Of a stretch of DNA of 64,000 nucleotides, positions 30,197 through 39,926 are shown one piece after another. Every line of letters begins with the position of its first letter. Position 1 is the stretch's first letter. The notes under the pieces are model-generated. The model was not told where the DNA came from, searched no databases, and saw only the letters and a program-made list of their open reading frames with translations. Source of the stretch: a candidate division TA06 bacterium 32_111 (GTDB taxonomy: Bacteria; Hydrothermota; 32-111); the NCBI GenBank assembly GCA_001508335.1, contig LGFX01000001.1, positions 186,001-250,000 on the forward strand. Reading direction: 5' to 3'. The translations under genes were made by a program, and so were the position numbers.

Positions 30197-32979
30197 AGGT
30201 CTGTATTTTTTGCTATATCAAATTTTAATATAGCAAGGTAAAGGTTCATTCTCAATCCTACTCCAAAACCAACTTTAAGGTCATCGAGAAGAAAATCTGT
30301 TGTAATCAGTCTCAACTTTTTCAAGTCATCCTTTGCGAAACCGAGATCTATGAAACCTACTCCCCTTATGTTGTAAAACCCGATATTTAAAACTGAGAAT
30401 TTGATTGCATCTATCAAAGGGAATCTCCATTCGTTGTTTGAGTATCCAACAACTTTTCCATAGAACTGGTAATCTGAATAACCTCTCAAAGTCCCTGCAC
30501 CACCGATGTAAGAGTATGAAGGGTAAGGACCAAAATTCTGCTCATAATAGAGTTTTGTTGCGAACTGACTTCTTGGGGTTGTAACAAAATATTTTCTTAG
30601 ATCAAAAGAATAGAATCCTCCATTGTATAAAAGATTTGAACTATCTGAAAATATGTCGAAAGAAAATCCAAGATCCACTCTTGCAAGTTCTCCGTTAACA
30701 GGTCCATACTCTCCCCAAATAGCGTTATCATAAACAAAGGAGAGAATATGGTTTGTAAAAAGGGAAGAGTATATATTGGTAATTATAGTTGTATCAGTAT
30801 AGAACTGATTAAAATCTAAAGAGTATTTAAACAGATCATTTTCAAAATCTATTCTTTTATACCTATCTAAAGGATACCTGAGAAGAATTCCCCCACCATT
30901 GTAGGATTGGGATACTGTTGAATAGAAGTTGTAAAGGTACTCTTCTTTCAGATTGAAATATAAAAATGCAAAATCCATCCTGTTTTTCAGATACCAGTAC
31001 TGTAGAGATAAATACCCGGCGCCGGTAACAGAAAGTTTTTGCATTTGAATATAAATCCTGTTATCTCCCATAATATCACTTATCCCAACATCAAGAAGCC
31101 CAAGAAAACCAGAAATCGGTGAATATGAAAAAGCCCCTGCAGCCCAATCTATCGAAAATGTAAGAGGGATATTCTTTGATGTGTAAACAGTTTTCCTGTT
31201 TTCAAAATTCACACTCTTTAAAACATAATCTTTAAATTTTTGTTCACTTTTAACCTGATAGGTATATTTCAACGGCTCATTTATCAGTATAAGATCCATA
31301 GCGAAACCTTTGAAGTAGGAAAAAACCATTTTTGAAAGGTCTTTTGTTATAGTTGGATTGAAAGTGCCAGTTACACTGTTTGTCAACCTTTTTATCTCTT
31401 TACTTTTAAGGTTGTAAAGGTATACATCCGAAATAAAATCAATATATGAAGAGAAAATTATCAAAGAATCATTAACAGGATAGAATTTCTTTCCAAGTTT
31501 GTAATCTATTTGAACATTCTCAATCTTTTTACTCTTTAGATGGTAAAAGTAAAGTTTATAATCCCCATAATGCCACACTCCCTCAGATGTTGTTCTATCA
31601 CTCAAAAAGATAAGAGTCGAATCGTTGTAAAAATAGGGTGATATATCATCAAACATATCTTCGGTTAAAATTTCCTCTTTCCCTTTTTTCATGTCGTAGA
31701 TACATATGTCGTTTCTTCCATCAATCTGTTTTGTGTAAACAACCCTTTCATTTTTGAAATCGAGTGATGGGGAGTATACACCGTCAGCATTAAGTTTTAT
31801 TTTTTTCGTTATTTTCCTCTTCTCAACATCGTATAAAAATATAATCTCATCCTTTCCAGATCTTAAAGAAAAAACCAAATTCTTGCTATCCTTTGACCAG
31901 TTGAGATTTCCATAAGAAAGATGGAATGATTCATAGTTTTTAACAAAATTTCGCGGTAAAATCTTTCTTTTCTTTTCAGGGTTGAAAACCGGGAGAAGAT
32001 AAATGTCAAAATAACCATACTTCTCACTTATAAAAGCAACATAATTCCCATCGGGAGATATTGAGGGAGAAACATTGTATGTTGAAGTTTTTATAAAATC
32101 ACCAAGGATAGATTTACCATTTTTAATAGAAAGATCTCTTTCCTTAACAAGAGGAAAATATCTTTCCTTCAGATAATTTTTAAAATCGTAATCCAACCTT
32201 TCAAGGGTTATCCCACACTTTTTCTCAAGTGATTTATAGAAAGATTTTGAACTTTTTATGTCCTTATATATCTCAGGTATCTTTTCTCTACCATACCTTT
32301 CCGAAATGTATTTTAAAACCATCTGCCCAGCCTTATATATATAAAAACCACCATAGTAGGATGAGAGTGTAACCAGATCTATATATCCATCGTTGAGTAA
32401 AGCATCCCTCATATACATATCAGTCTCTTCATCAAACTCAACAGAGTAAAACTCGGCTGAACCTTCAATAAACCATAAAGGGATATCGTAAACAACAGAA
32501 CCGATTATCGCTGATGTCCCACTCCCCTCATAAAGAAGTTGGAACTGTAAAGCGTGAACCAGTTCATGATTTACAACATGTCTCATATCCTCGTATGAAC
32601 CTGTAAAGGGTAAAACTACCCTATTCTTTACAGATTCTGTAAAACCACCTACAAACTCATCAAGTATCTCCACGGTTATGTTGGTTTCTTCAAAATCCTT
32701 GTGAGAGTTGTAGATTACCATTGGAATCCTTTTTTTTATCTTATAGTTGAACTCTTTTTCCAATGAAGTTATCGACGATTCAGCAACTATGGAAACAAAG
32801 TTGAACAAAGAATCTGCACCTTTTGCATAGTATATGTTAAAATGTTCTGTGTACCCTACTTTCCATCCATAATCTTTATACTGTATCTTATTTTTTCCAA
32901 AGTTTGTTGTTTGAGAAAAAATAAAAAGAAATGAAAAAAGGATAAAAAAAATGATACTTTTTTTCAAACTGCTTTTCAT
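30142..32979 (-). CDS. Peptidase MA-like metalloprotease + TolB/PD40 beta-propeller + Omp85/BamA-like C-terminal barrel fusion
   Basis: HELVHALQFQ + WFIEGSAEFYSVEF; SPDGNYVAFISEKYGYFDIYLL; C-terminal GGAGTLRGYSDYQFYGK...RGVGFIDLGFAKDD. Confidence 0.8.
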   Translation of the reverse strand: MKSSLKKSIIFFILFSFLFIFSQTTNFGKNKIQYKDYGWKVGYTEHFNIYYAKGADSLFNFVSIVAESSITSLEKEFNYKIKKRIPMVIYNSHKDFEETNITVEILDEFVGGFTESVKNRVVLPFTGSYEDMRHVVNHELVHALQFQLLYEGSGTSAIIGSVVYDIPLWFIEGSAEFYSVEFDEETDMYMRDALLNDGYIDLVTLSSYYGGFYIYKAGQMVLKYISERYGREKIPEIYKDIKSSKSFYKSLEKKCGITLERLDYDFKNYLKERYFPLVKERDLSIKNGKSILGDFIKTSTYNVSPSISPDGNYVAFISEKYGYFDIYLLPVFNPEKKRKILPRNFVKNYESFHLSYGNLNWSKDSKNLVFSLRSGKDEIIFLYDVEKRKITKKIKLNADGVYSPSLDFKNERVVYTKQIDGRNDICIYDMKKGKEEILTEDMFDDISPYFYNDSTLIFLSDRTTSEGVWHYGDYKLYFYHLKSKKIENVQIDYKLGKKFYPVNDSLIIFSSYIDFISDVYLYNLKSKEIKRLTNSVTGTFNPTITKDLSKMVFSYFKGFAMDLILINEPLKYTYQVKSEQKFKDYVLKSVNFENRKTVYTSKNIPLTFSIDWAAGAFSYSPISGFLGLLDVGISDIMGDNRIYIQMQKLSVTGAGYLSLQYWYLKNRMDFAFLYFNLKEEYLYNFYSTVSQSYNGGGILLRYPLDRYKRIDFENDLFKYSLDFNQFYTDTTIITNIYSSLFTNHILSFVYDNAIWGEYGPVNGELARVDLGFSFDIFSDSSNLLYNGGFYSFDLRKYFVTTPRSQFATKLYYEQNFGPYPSYSYIGGAGTLRGYSDYQFYGKVVGYSNNEWRFPLIDAIKFSVLNIGFYNIRGVGFIDLGFAKDDLKKLRLITTDFLLDDLKVGFGVGLRMNLYLAILKFDIAKNTDLWRVSKETYYHLSFGSDF

Positions 32980-33473
32980 ATTATTTTCCCCAATATATAT
33001 CCTATTAGTATACCAAAGAGTAAAGTTGTTGTGAAGGATCTTGATTTTAACATTTCAACCTTGTATCCTCTCTTTAAAGCGAAAAAACTAACAAGATAGG
33101 TTATTGCATTTAAAAGGATAATAAAAGGAAGAGAGATTATTTTAACGATAATAGGTCCAAAAACTGGAATTAGAGCGAGAAGTGCCAAAAGTTCTGTGAA
33201 TATATGTGTTACCATTCCCACGATTAGTATCAGAATCGCTGCGATTGGTTTGTTAAGATTAAATTCAAAAACAACGATAACAAGCAAAAGCAAAGATAGA
33301 AAAACGAGCAGAAGTATTTTATTCCTCTTGTAATAACCTTTAAAAAAATCCATCTTCTCCTTTTTTGATTTGAAAAATAGGAGATCGAAATATTTGAAAA
33401 TACCCATCATTTCAAGAGTGTTATAAACATTTGTAAAAATTTCTTTGAAAAAATTTTTTACAAAATTTTTCAA
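32976..33473 (-). CDS. Hypothetical multi-pass membrane protein
   Basis: Hydrophobic segments; 4-nt overlaps with both neighbours. Confidence 0.55.
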   Translation of the reverse strand: MKNFVKNFFKEIFTNVYNTLEMMGIFKYFDLLFFKSKKEKMDFFKGYYKRNKILLLVFLSLLLLVIVVFEFNLNKPIAAILILIVGMVTHIFTELLALLALIPVFGPIIVKIISLPFIILLNAITYLVSFFALKRGYKVEMLKSRSFTTTLLFGILIGYILGKII

Positions 33474-34111
33474 AATTTTACTCCAACATTAAATTTAATA
33501 CCTTTAGAGTCGAGTTGAGTATCAAAGTCTATATTTCTTATCTCTTTTGAAACAAAATATGTATAGATACCACTAACTATATGGTTTATCGAAATCGCTA
33601 TCAGTGTATAGTAGGAAAACTGCTTCAACTCTCTCGAACTTTTTCTAAGATCAGAATAGTAAACTCTTGCTGAATCTGAAGAGAACTCCCAGCCAAGAGA
33701 GTCGGGAACAATGTTTTTATTTATATAATCCAACTGTTTTTCATAATCATCAGGATAAAGTGATCTCGCTTTCGAAATGACTTTTATGTTGTAATCTCTG
33801 TAAGAAGTGTAAAATTCCATCTTTGTCAAAAGGTTTTCAGGATATTCGGAAACATTTTTAGAAAGAATGTATGAAGCGAAATTCAAAGCATCATCACCTT
33901 TTCTATTCGCATCGAAGGTTAAATAGGTAAAAAACGGTAAAAGTATTGTTTCAGATAAGATGAAAGGTATAGAGTTTACCTTTTTGTCTAATCCAAAAAA
34001 GCCATAACCTGGTAAAAGTAAAGATTTGCCAGTATCAAAAATTACATCTTTTGAAACTTCTGAAAATAAGAGAAATGGAAAAATTATAATGAATAAAAAT
34101 GTTTTTTTCAT
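33470..34111 (-). CDS. DUF5683-like membrane protein
   Basis: Signal peptide; SLLLPGYGFFGLDKK motif; C-terminal NVGVKF-type ending. Confidence 0.45.
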   Translation of the reverse strand: MKKTFLFIIIFPFLLFSEVSKDVIFDTGKSLLLPGYGFFGLDKKVNSIPFILSETILLPFFTYLTFDANRKGDDALNFASYILSKNVSEYPENLLTKMEFYTSYRDYNIKVISKARSLYPDDYEKQLDYINKNIVPDSLGWEFSSDSARVYYSDLRKSSRELKQFSYYTLIAISINHIVSGIYTYFVSKEIRNIDFDTQLDSKGIKFNVGVKF

Positions 34112-37100
34112 CTGGTAACCCCAAAATTAAAGTTTCTGTAAACCGTTCTTTCACCATCGGAAAGTTTTAACCGTAACCTGTAAAATCCGGGTGAAAGAAA
34201 ATCAAGTGAGAGTGGAATCTCGTTAACCCCACTTTTAGCCTGATATTTTGGTGAAGAATATTTTAAAGTTTTACTTTGATCAAAAACCATAAATGAGAAC
34301 TCTTTCGCTGCTTGAGTTGAAAACCTCAATTTAGCACTCCCTTCTGTTGGGTTAGGATAGATATAGTTGTTACCATCATCAACTATCAAAAGATCTCCGA
34401 TCAACTTCGTTGAAGAATACTTGAAATACCTGTTGTTTGAGTTCAGGTAATGTAAACTGCTCCAGTTTTTTTCATTAATTCTGGATTTTACTTCGAAGGC
34501 AATAATAGTTGAATCGGAGCATGCAACGATGTCAACCAACGAGTCGTTATCAAGATCACAAACAAGTGGTGTTGAGTTCGAATACTGTCCGCTTGACAGA
34601 GGGAAACCGGGTGTTTGACTTTTGTTAGAGAAAGAGAGAAGAAGGCCATTTTTTGTGTGAACGAGGATTTCATTTATCCCATCATCATCAAGATCTACGG
34701 ATAGAGGAGATGATTGTATCTCATCGTTAAAAGTCTTTGGAAAACCGTTGACTATATTCCCATTCAGATCAAGAAGGTAAAGGTTGTTTTGAGCAATAAG
34801 AGCTATCTCAAAAATACCATCACCGTTATAATCTACCGGTATAGGTGACGAATAAAAATTATCAAAGGGAAGTTTTTTATAACTTTTCGTTTCCCCATCC
34901 AGAGAAGAAACGATAAAGAAACTTCCATCGCCTCTTACGAAAATTACCTCTGCAGAAGAATCTCCATCAATATCGAATGCTAAAGGTGATGAGGTTGTTG
35001 GGTATGGATATTCGGTATTAGAAAAGAATAACTGATTCAGATCAAAATCGAAAAACCTTAAAACACCATCAAAACCGAGTGTAACTATTTTATCTTCAAG
35101 AACTACTGGTAAAGACCATGATGATGAGTAAAGATATGTAGAATCTTTTTTATAAAAACCTGTTGAATCTTCGTAATCGAAAAGGTAAAGGAACATATTT
35201 TCCCCTGTAACAAGAACCTCATCAAATGAGTCACCATCTATATCGTAAAGAACAGGTGAAGATAGGAGTTTTCCATTTACCGTTTGGGGAGAATTCTTTA
35301 AAGGTAGAAAATAACCTCTTGAATTTAAAGTGTCCGTTCTTAAAAGGTAAATATTTCCATCATAATCTGTAAAGCATATCTCATCTCCATCAGTTTCTGC
35401 AACATTTCCAACAGCAATGGTTGAATAGGAGTAGGAGTTTACATTGAAAGTTCCCACAACACCCTCACCTGAAAGTGGTTTACCTTCATTATCAACAGCG
35501 TAAATTTCACCATTTTCTGTTTGGACGATTATATAACTTTTACCATCCCTTTTTAATATTTTTGGGCTGTTCACATCAGGGGCTGATTTTAAAGTGAATG
35601 GGAACCCTTCCCTTCTGAAGTCAAAAAGAACAGAAAATGTCATCACGGTATCCGAAGGTGAAATATCGTAAATGTAGATGTGTGTTTTTCCAGAATTGTT
35701 TGCATCAGTGTTTGGGTATGTTTTGGGAGTGAACTTGTTGGAAACTCCTCCAGATCTAAAAAGATCATCGTAGGTTCCATAGAAAGTTTTATCCCAATCA
35801 ACAACATCTATATAATAGAGTTCAAAATCTTGAACCCTGTCAGCCTCTTCCATATCAACACCAAGTATAGGCCCTGCATTGATCATGTTGTAACCGGAGT
35901 CGTTTTGTATTATCGTTTCGTCAACATGATATATCGCGATTCCACCAGAATCTATTGGACTTGGTAAAGAGATATCGTAATCGTTTATTTTTACAAGAAC
36001 TCCGTCCTTCCAAACTCTGAATCCATTAGAATCAACGGAACTTGAAAGAGTATCTTTCGAAGCGTAGGCGAATCTGTTTTCAACCAGAAAATATTCGTGC
36101 GAATTTAAAGGTATCTTAAAAAATTTTGTAGATGTATCTTCATCTGAGCCAAGGAACTTTATTCTAAGACCTGTTGTATCTTTATAAATCGTTTTTGTCT
36201 GATTGAAATATATCCAGTTAGAATAGTTGTTGTTAGGTTTTGTGTTAAACCTACTAACACTGTTATAACCACCCTGATGCGGTGGAACGAGTCCAGCAAG
36301 GTTCCAGTTTCCAGTTCCCTGCAAATTCCATCCCCCCATTCCCATCCTTCTGTTGGAAGTATCATACATATCGTATATCCCGAGTTGATGTGCAAACTCA
36401 TGAACAAGTCCACCCTGTATGAAAGCGTAACCTCCGTCCTGAATAGCTGTTTCAGAATAAATTATTCCATCCTCAAAACTTTTCCCACCTACCGTAATAG
36501 GTTCACCAAAAATATATGAGGCTCCCTGAATGTAAACTGCTGGGAGATCAAAAGGTGAATCTGAGTTATAATCTGTTTGCCACATACTACCAGCATGGAA
36601 AACAATCACTGCATCAAATTTGGAAAAATCTATACCACCTGTTATCTCAGCCTCCTTCAAAGCATCCCTTAAAAGATAAAACATCCCATAAACTATATTC
36701 AGAGTATCTCCATAAAATTGCATCTGGTGTTTAACTGTATAAGAATCGTAAAGCCCTTTAGGATATATTTCAAAATCGACATAAAGTTTACCTCTTGAAT
36801 CATCAAGGTAGTAGTTTCTCAAAGCTTCCATCTGTCTGTAAAAATACAAAGAATCGTGGGCCGGTTTATAGTATATGTTCATACTCGTATCAATTATCGT
36901 ATCAACTCCATTGACTAAAGTATCTATAACATAAATACTGTCGGTAGACCTTCTTAGATCCATCTTTCCATTACCTGTTGTAAGTGAAGTGGTATCCTCC
37001 AAAAATTCTACCTTCAAAACGAGAACCCTGATTGTATCCTGTCCCTTCTTTTCAAAATCTATAATAGATCTTTTTGATGGGAGAAAAAACTTGGGGTTAC

Positions 37101-37257
37101 TATTTTTTAAATCGTAAGTTTTTTTGTTCGCTTTGACGAAGAAATCCAGATTCTTTTTATAGTATCTTTTGTAAAATTCCAGATCCTTAAGTTGTAAAGC
37201 GGTTAAAAAAGAAAAGATAAAAAGTAATGATAAAAAAAACGATAAAATCTTTTTCAA
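34108..37257 (-). CDS. M6-family metalloprotease with FG-GAP/VCBS-like repeats and T9SS-type C-terminal domain
   Basis: GLVHEFAHQLGIYDMYD (HExxHxxGxxD); repeated DIDGDSFDEVLV/DYNGDGIFEIAL/DLDDDGINEILV; YIYPNPTEGSAKLRFS C-term; probable TTG start after TGGAGGT. Confidence 0.85.
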   Translation of the reverse strand: MKKILSFFLSLLFIFSFLTALQLKDLEFYKRYYKKNLDFFVKANKKTYDLKNSNPKFFLPSKRSIIDFEKKGQDTIRVLVLKVEFLEDTTSLTTGNGKMDLRRSTDSIYVIDTLVNGVDTIIDTSMNIYYKPAHDSLYFYRQMEALRNYYLDDSRGKLYVDFEIYPKGLYDSYTVKHQMQFYGDTLNIVYGMFYLLRDALKEAEITGGIDFSKFDAVIVFHAGSMWQTDYNSDSPFDLPAVYIQGASYIFGEPITVGGKSFEDGIIYSETAIQDGGYAFIQGGLVHEFAHQLGIYDMYDTSNRRMGMGGWNLQGTGNWNLAGLVPPHQGGYNSVSRFNTKPNNNYSNWIYFNQTKTIYKDTTGLRIKFLGSDEDTSTKFFKIPLNSHEYFLVENRFAYASKDTLSSSVDSNGFRVWKDGVLVKINDYDISLPSPIDSGGIAIYHVDETIIQNDSGYNMINAGPILGVDMEEADRVQDFELYYIDVVDWDKTFYGTYDDLFRSGGVSNKFTPKTYPNTDANNSGKTHIYIYDISPSDTVMTFSVLFDFRREGFPFTLKSAPDVNSPKILKRDGKSYIIVQTENGEIYAVDNEGKPLSGEGVVGTFNVNSYSYSTIAVGNVAETDGDEICFTDYDGNIYLLRTDTLNSRGYFLPLKNSPQTVNGKLLSSPVLYDIDGDSFDEVLVTGENMFLYLFDYEDSTGFYKKDSTYLYSSSWSLPVVLEDKIVTLGFDGVLRFFDFDLNQLFFSNTEYPYPTTSSPLAFDIDGDSSAEVIFVRGDGSFFIVSSLDGETKSYKKLPFDNFYSSPIPVDYNGDGIFEIALIAQNNLYLLDLNGNIVNGFPKTFNDEIQSSPLSVDLDDDGINEILVHTKNGLLLSFSNKSQTPGFPLSSGQYSNSTPLVCDLDNDSLVDIVACSDSTIIAFEVKSRINEKNWSSLHYLNSNNRYFKYSSTKLIGDLLIVDDGNNYIYPNPTEGSAKLRFSTQAAKEFSFMVFDQSKTLKYSSPKYQAKSGVNEIPLSLDFLSPGFYRLRLKLSDGERTVYRNFNFGVTR

Positions 37258-37276
37258 CAAACCTCCATTTATATTA

Positions 37277-37304
37277 AATATATATTTATATTATTTGTTG
37301 TCAA
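37277..37304 (-). promoter_or_regulatory. Promoter TTGACA-N16-TATATT for the M6/Omp85/C25 operon
   Basis: Read on minus strand upstream of SD. Confidence 0.6.
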
Positions 37305-37515
37305 TAGAAAGATGGCTGCATTTTATTATTTGAGTGAATTTTAAAGATGATAAAGATTTTTTATTATTTTTGTCTTTTTCACTCAAAAAAAATCATTTAA
37401 AAATTGTATAGATAATTAATTACAACTTCACATTTCACAAAAAATCAATGCTTCTTAATAAACTTTCGTTATAAAATTTTTTTTATCTGTTCAAAGGGAA
37501 TTAAATTTAGAAGTG

Positions 37516-37543
37516 TTGACTGAAAAATTTTTGAGATTAAAAT
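37516..37543 (+). promoter_or_regulatory. Promoter TTGACT-N16-TAAAAT for the HTH regulator
   Basis: Followed by SD aaaggag and ATG. Confidence 0.6.
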
Positions 37544-37567
37544 AGAAAGGATAATAAAAGGAGAACT

Positions 37568-37930
37568 ATGGATAAATTGATAAAAATCTTTATCGCTCTT
37601 TCTGATGAGATAAGTATAAGAATAGTAAAACTTCTTATAAAAAAGATGTGCACAATTTTTGAAATTTCAGAAATAATGTCAAAGGATGAAGATTACATAA
37701 AAGAAAGGTTGGATAAACTAATGAATGTCGGTATAGTTTCAAAAATAAACGATGGGAAATATGAAGTTTACTTCGTAAAAAATACCGGTTCAATCTTTGA
37801 TAAATTTGCAAAAGATATTGTTAAACTACTTTCTGGATATTTTAACTCTGACAAAGTGATACTTGATGATTATCAGAAGGCGAGAAGTATAAATAGGGAT
37901 GAACTTTTCAAAAGAAGGAATCCTCAATAG
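37568..37930 (+). CDS. ArsR-like winged-helix transcriptional regulator
   Basis: ALSDEISIRIVKLLIKKMCTIFEISEIMSKDEDYIKERLDKLMNVGIVSKI. Confidence 0.75.
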   Translation: MDKLIKIFIALSDEISIRIVKLLIKKMCTIFEISEIMSKDEDYIKERLDKLMNVGIVSKINDGKYEVYFVKNTGSIFDKFAKDIVKLLSGYFNSDKVILDDYQKARSINRDELFKRRNPQ

Positions 37931-38796
37931 CTCAAAACGAAATCTACCAAAATATCTTGATATTTTTTCTCTACGAGATTGTATAATTTTGTAAGATACT
38001 TTTTCCGTATCTCCTCGTTTCTTTTTAAAGCAAGTGTGTAGGCGTTACTCTTTGAACCATTTTGAAACCTTGAAACGAGAGAGGAGTAGATAAAAAGGGT
38101 AAGGAAATAATCCCTGTTTTTAAAATAATCTAAAGATAATTCAAATTTTTCAAGTTTATAACCTTTAGGATCTTTGAAGAAGGAATAGAGAAAAAGAATG
38201 TTTGAAAAAGTAGTTAGCAAAAAATCCCTTAAAGCAAATGAAGGGTAACCAGAGTAAAATTCTCCCAGTCCCGGTAAAAAAGATGATAAAGCAAAAGAGA
38301 ACTCTGGAGATTTCAATTTAACTTTTTGATAACCTTTTAGATCATTTTTAATCGAATCATCCAAAAAATCTAAAATCTTAACACTCTCTTTATAAACATT
38401 TTTCTTTAAAAAATCGAGTAACAACATTAAAGTATCAACTCCATCAGTTTTGAAATCCTCTATTTCAAAAATTGCTGAATTGAAATCTCCCCTTTTGAAA
38501 TTCAGATACGACCTAACAACTCCATCATAAACAAAACAACTCTCCGAAAGGTCAACTTCTGTAAGTAGATCAAGATATTTGAAAGAGAATGTGTCATATC
38601 CTGAAAGAGCGTAGAGTGAACTTATTTTCAAATAATATTTACAATTCTTTTCATAACCTTTTTCAAAATATATCCTTTTAAACTCCCCTATTGCCCTGAA
38701 ATAATCTTTCTCGTTAAGAAGTTTAGTAAAATAGTTTTCTTCAGAAAGAATAGTAAGGGAGAAAAATAGTATTAGAATAATTATTTTTAATCTCAT
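37924..38796 (-). CDS. Hypothetical membrane protein with LPGxGxFYSG motif (DUF5683-like)
   Basis: SFALSSFLPGLGEFYSGYPSFALRDF; likely start MRLKIIILILFF. Confidence 0.5.
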   Translation of the reverse strand: MRLKIIILILFFSLTILSEENYFTKLLNEKDYFRAIGEFKRIYFEKGYEKNCKYYLKISSLYALSGYDTFSFKYLDLLTEVDLSESCFVYDGVVRSYLNFKRGDFNSAIFEIEDFKTDGVDTLMLLLDFLKKNVYKESVKILDFLDDSIKNDLKGYQKVKLKSPEFSFALSSFLPGLGEFYSGYPSFALRDFLLTTFSNILFLYSFFKDPKGYKLEKFELSLDYFKNRDYFLTLFIYSSLVSRFQNGSKSNAYTLALKRNEEIRKKYLTKLYNLVEKKYQDILVDFVLSY

Positions 38797-39520
38797 AAAA
38801 ATACCTGTTAACCTTTTTTTCATAATATATTTTTGCTGAGTTGAAAGAGCCATAGAGTTCTCCGAGATAAAAGATAGCGGCAACCGATGCTGAAATTATG
38901 AAAAATGTTTTATTCTCATTTATGAATTTGTAATAGATAGAACCTAAAAGTGGTGTTAGGATAGTTGTCATAGAGAAAACTCCATCTCCATTTCTTTCAG
39001 AGTAAAATCTACCACTTCCTGGTAAAAATGTTGAAAAAAGGAGAGCAAGGTATGGATTTTTCTTTTTTATTTTGAAGAAATTTTCTGATATCTCTTTCAA
39101 CTCCTCGGAAAAATTAAGAAAATCCTCTTTCTTTGCCTCTCCCAGAAAAAGTTTTGAAAGTAATTCAAAATCTTTATTTTTTTCAAAATCTATTTTAGTT
39201 TCTTTTAACTCTTTGAATTTTTTTTGAAAGAATAAGGTCAGAAGATAATTTCTCTCGTAACCTTCAGATAAATCTTTTATCTTTGAAAAATTCTCTTCGG
39301 CTAATTTAAGATCGCCCATAAAAAGATAGTTTACACCGATAAGGTTTACTATCCTTTCCTTCAACTGCGAATCCTGACAGAAAAAGAGTTCTCTTTTTAA
39401 CTCAGATAAACACCTGTAATAATCTCCATCTTCAAACAAAAATTTTGCAAAATCAAGTTCCGACGAAAACACCATTAATGATAAAAATGAAATGAGTGTT
39501 ATAAAAAAAATCTTTCTCAT
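38741..39520 (-). CDS. Hypothetical membrane/TPR protein, paralogous to the downstream gene
   Basis: PYLALLFSTFLPGSGRFYSERNGDGVFSM; signal peptide; helical repeats. Confidence 0.5.
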   Translation of the reverse strand: MRKIFFITLISFLSLMVFSSELDFAKFLFEDGDYYRCLSELKRELFFCQDSQLKERIVNLIGVNYLFMGDLKLAEENFSKIKDLSEGYERNYLLTLFFQKKFKELKETKIDFEKNKDFELLSKLFLGEAKKEDFLNFSEELKEISENFFKIKKKNPYLALLFSTFLPGSGRFYSERNGDGVFSMTTILTPLLGSIYYKFINENKTFFIISASVAAIFYLGELYGSFNSAKIYYEKKVNRYFYEIKNNYSNTIFLPYYSF

Positions 39521-39530
39521 AAATTTTCCT

Positions 39531-39926
39531 TCAAGGTTTATCTATTACTTTAAAGCCTCTTCTCTCTATAAGTACAATGGAGTCATAAAAGGTTCCAACA
39601 TACTCTCTTACGGAGAAATTGCATCTCTGTAACCTATCTATTCCTTTCACAAAACCAAGGATTGGGCCATATTTTCTTATGGATTGGAACATATAGTTTG
39701 AACATGATGGAGAGAAGTTGCACACTTCACCCTGTGCTGGAGATATAAAGATCTGGTAGAATCTCAACCCAAAAAGAAGAACGATGTTTATAGAGTTATC
39801 GGTTAATCTCTTGTCGTAAGATTCGTCATAATAGATCTTTTGTGTATCACCTTTCTCAAAAGGAACTTCGTAAGAGAAATCACTTAGAAGAGTTGAGGCG
39901 ATTATTAAACTCATTAACAAATTCAT
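39531..39926 (-). CDS. yidD: Membrane protein insertion efficiency factor family
   Basis: RFYQIFISPAQGEVCNFSPSCSNYMFQSIRKYGPILGFVKGIDRLQRCN; start set to MNLLMSLIIAST. Confidence 0.8.
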   Translation of the reverse strand: MNLLMSLIIASTLLSDFSYEVPFEKGDTQKIYYDESYDKRLTDNSINIVLLFGLRFYQIFISPAQGEVCNFSPSCSNYMFQSIRKYGPILGFVKGIDRLQRCNFSVREYVGTFYDSIVLIERRGFKVIDKP

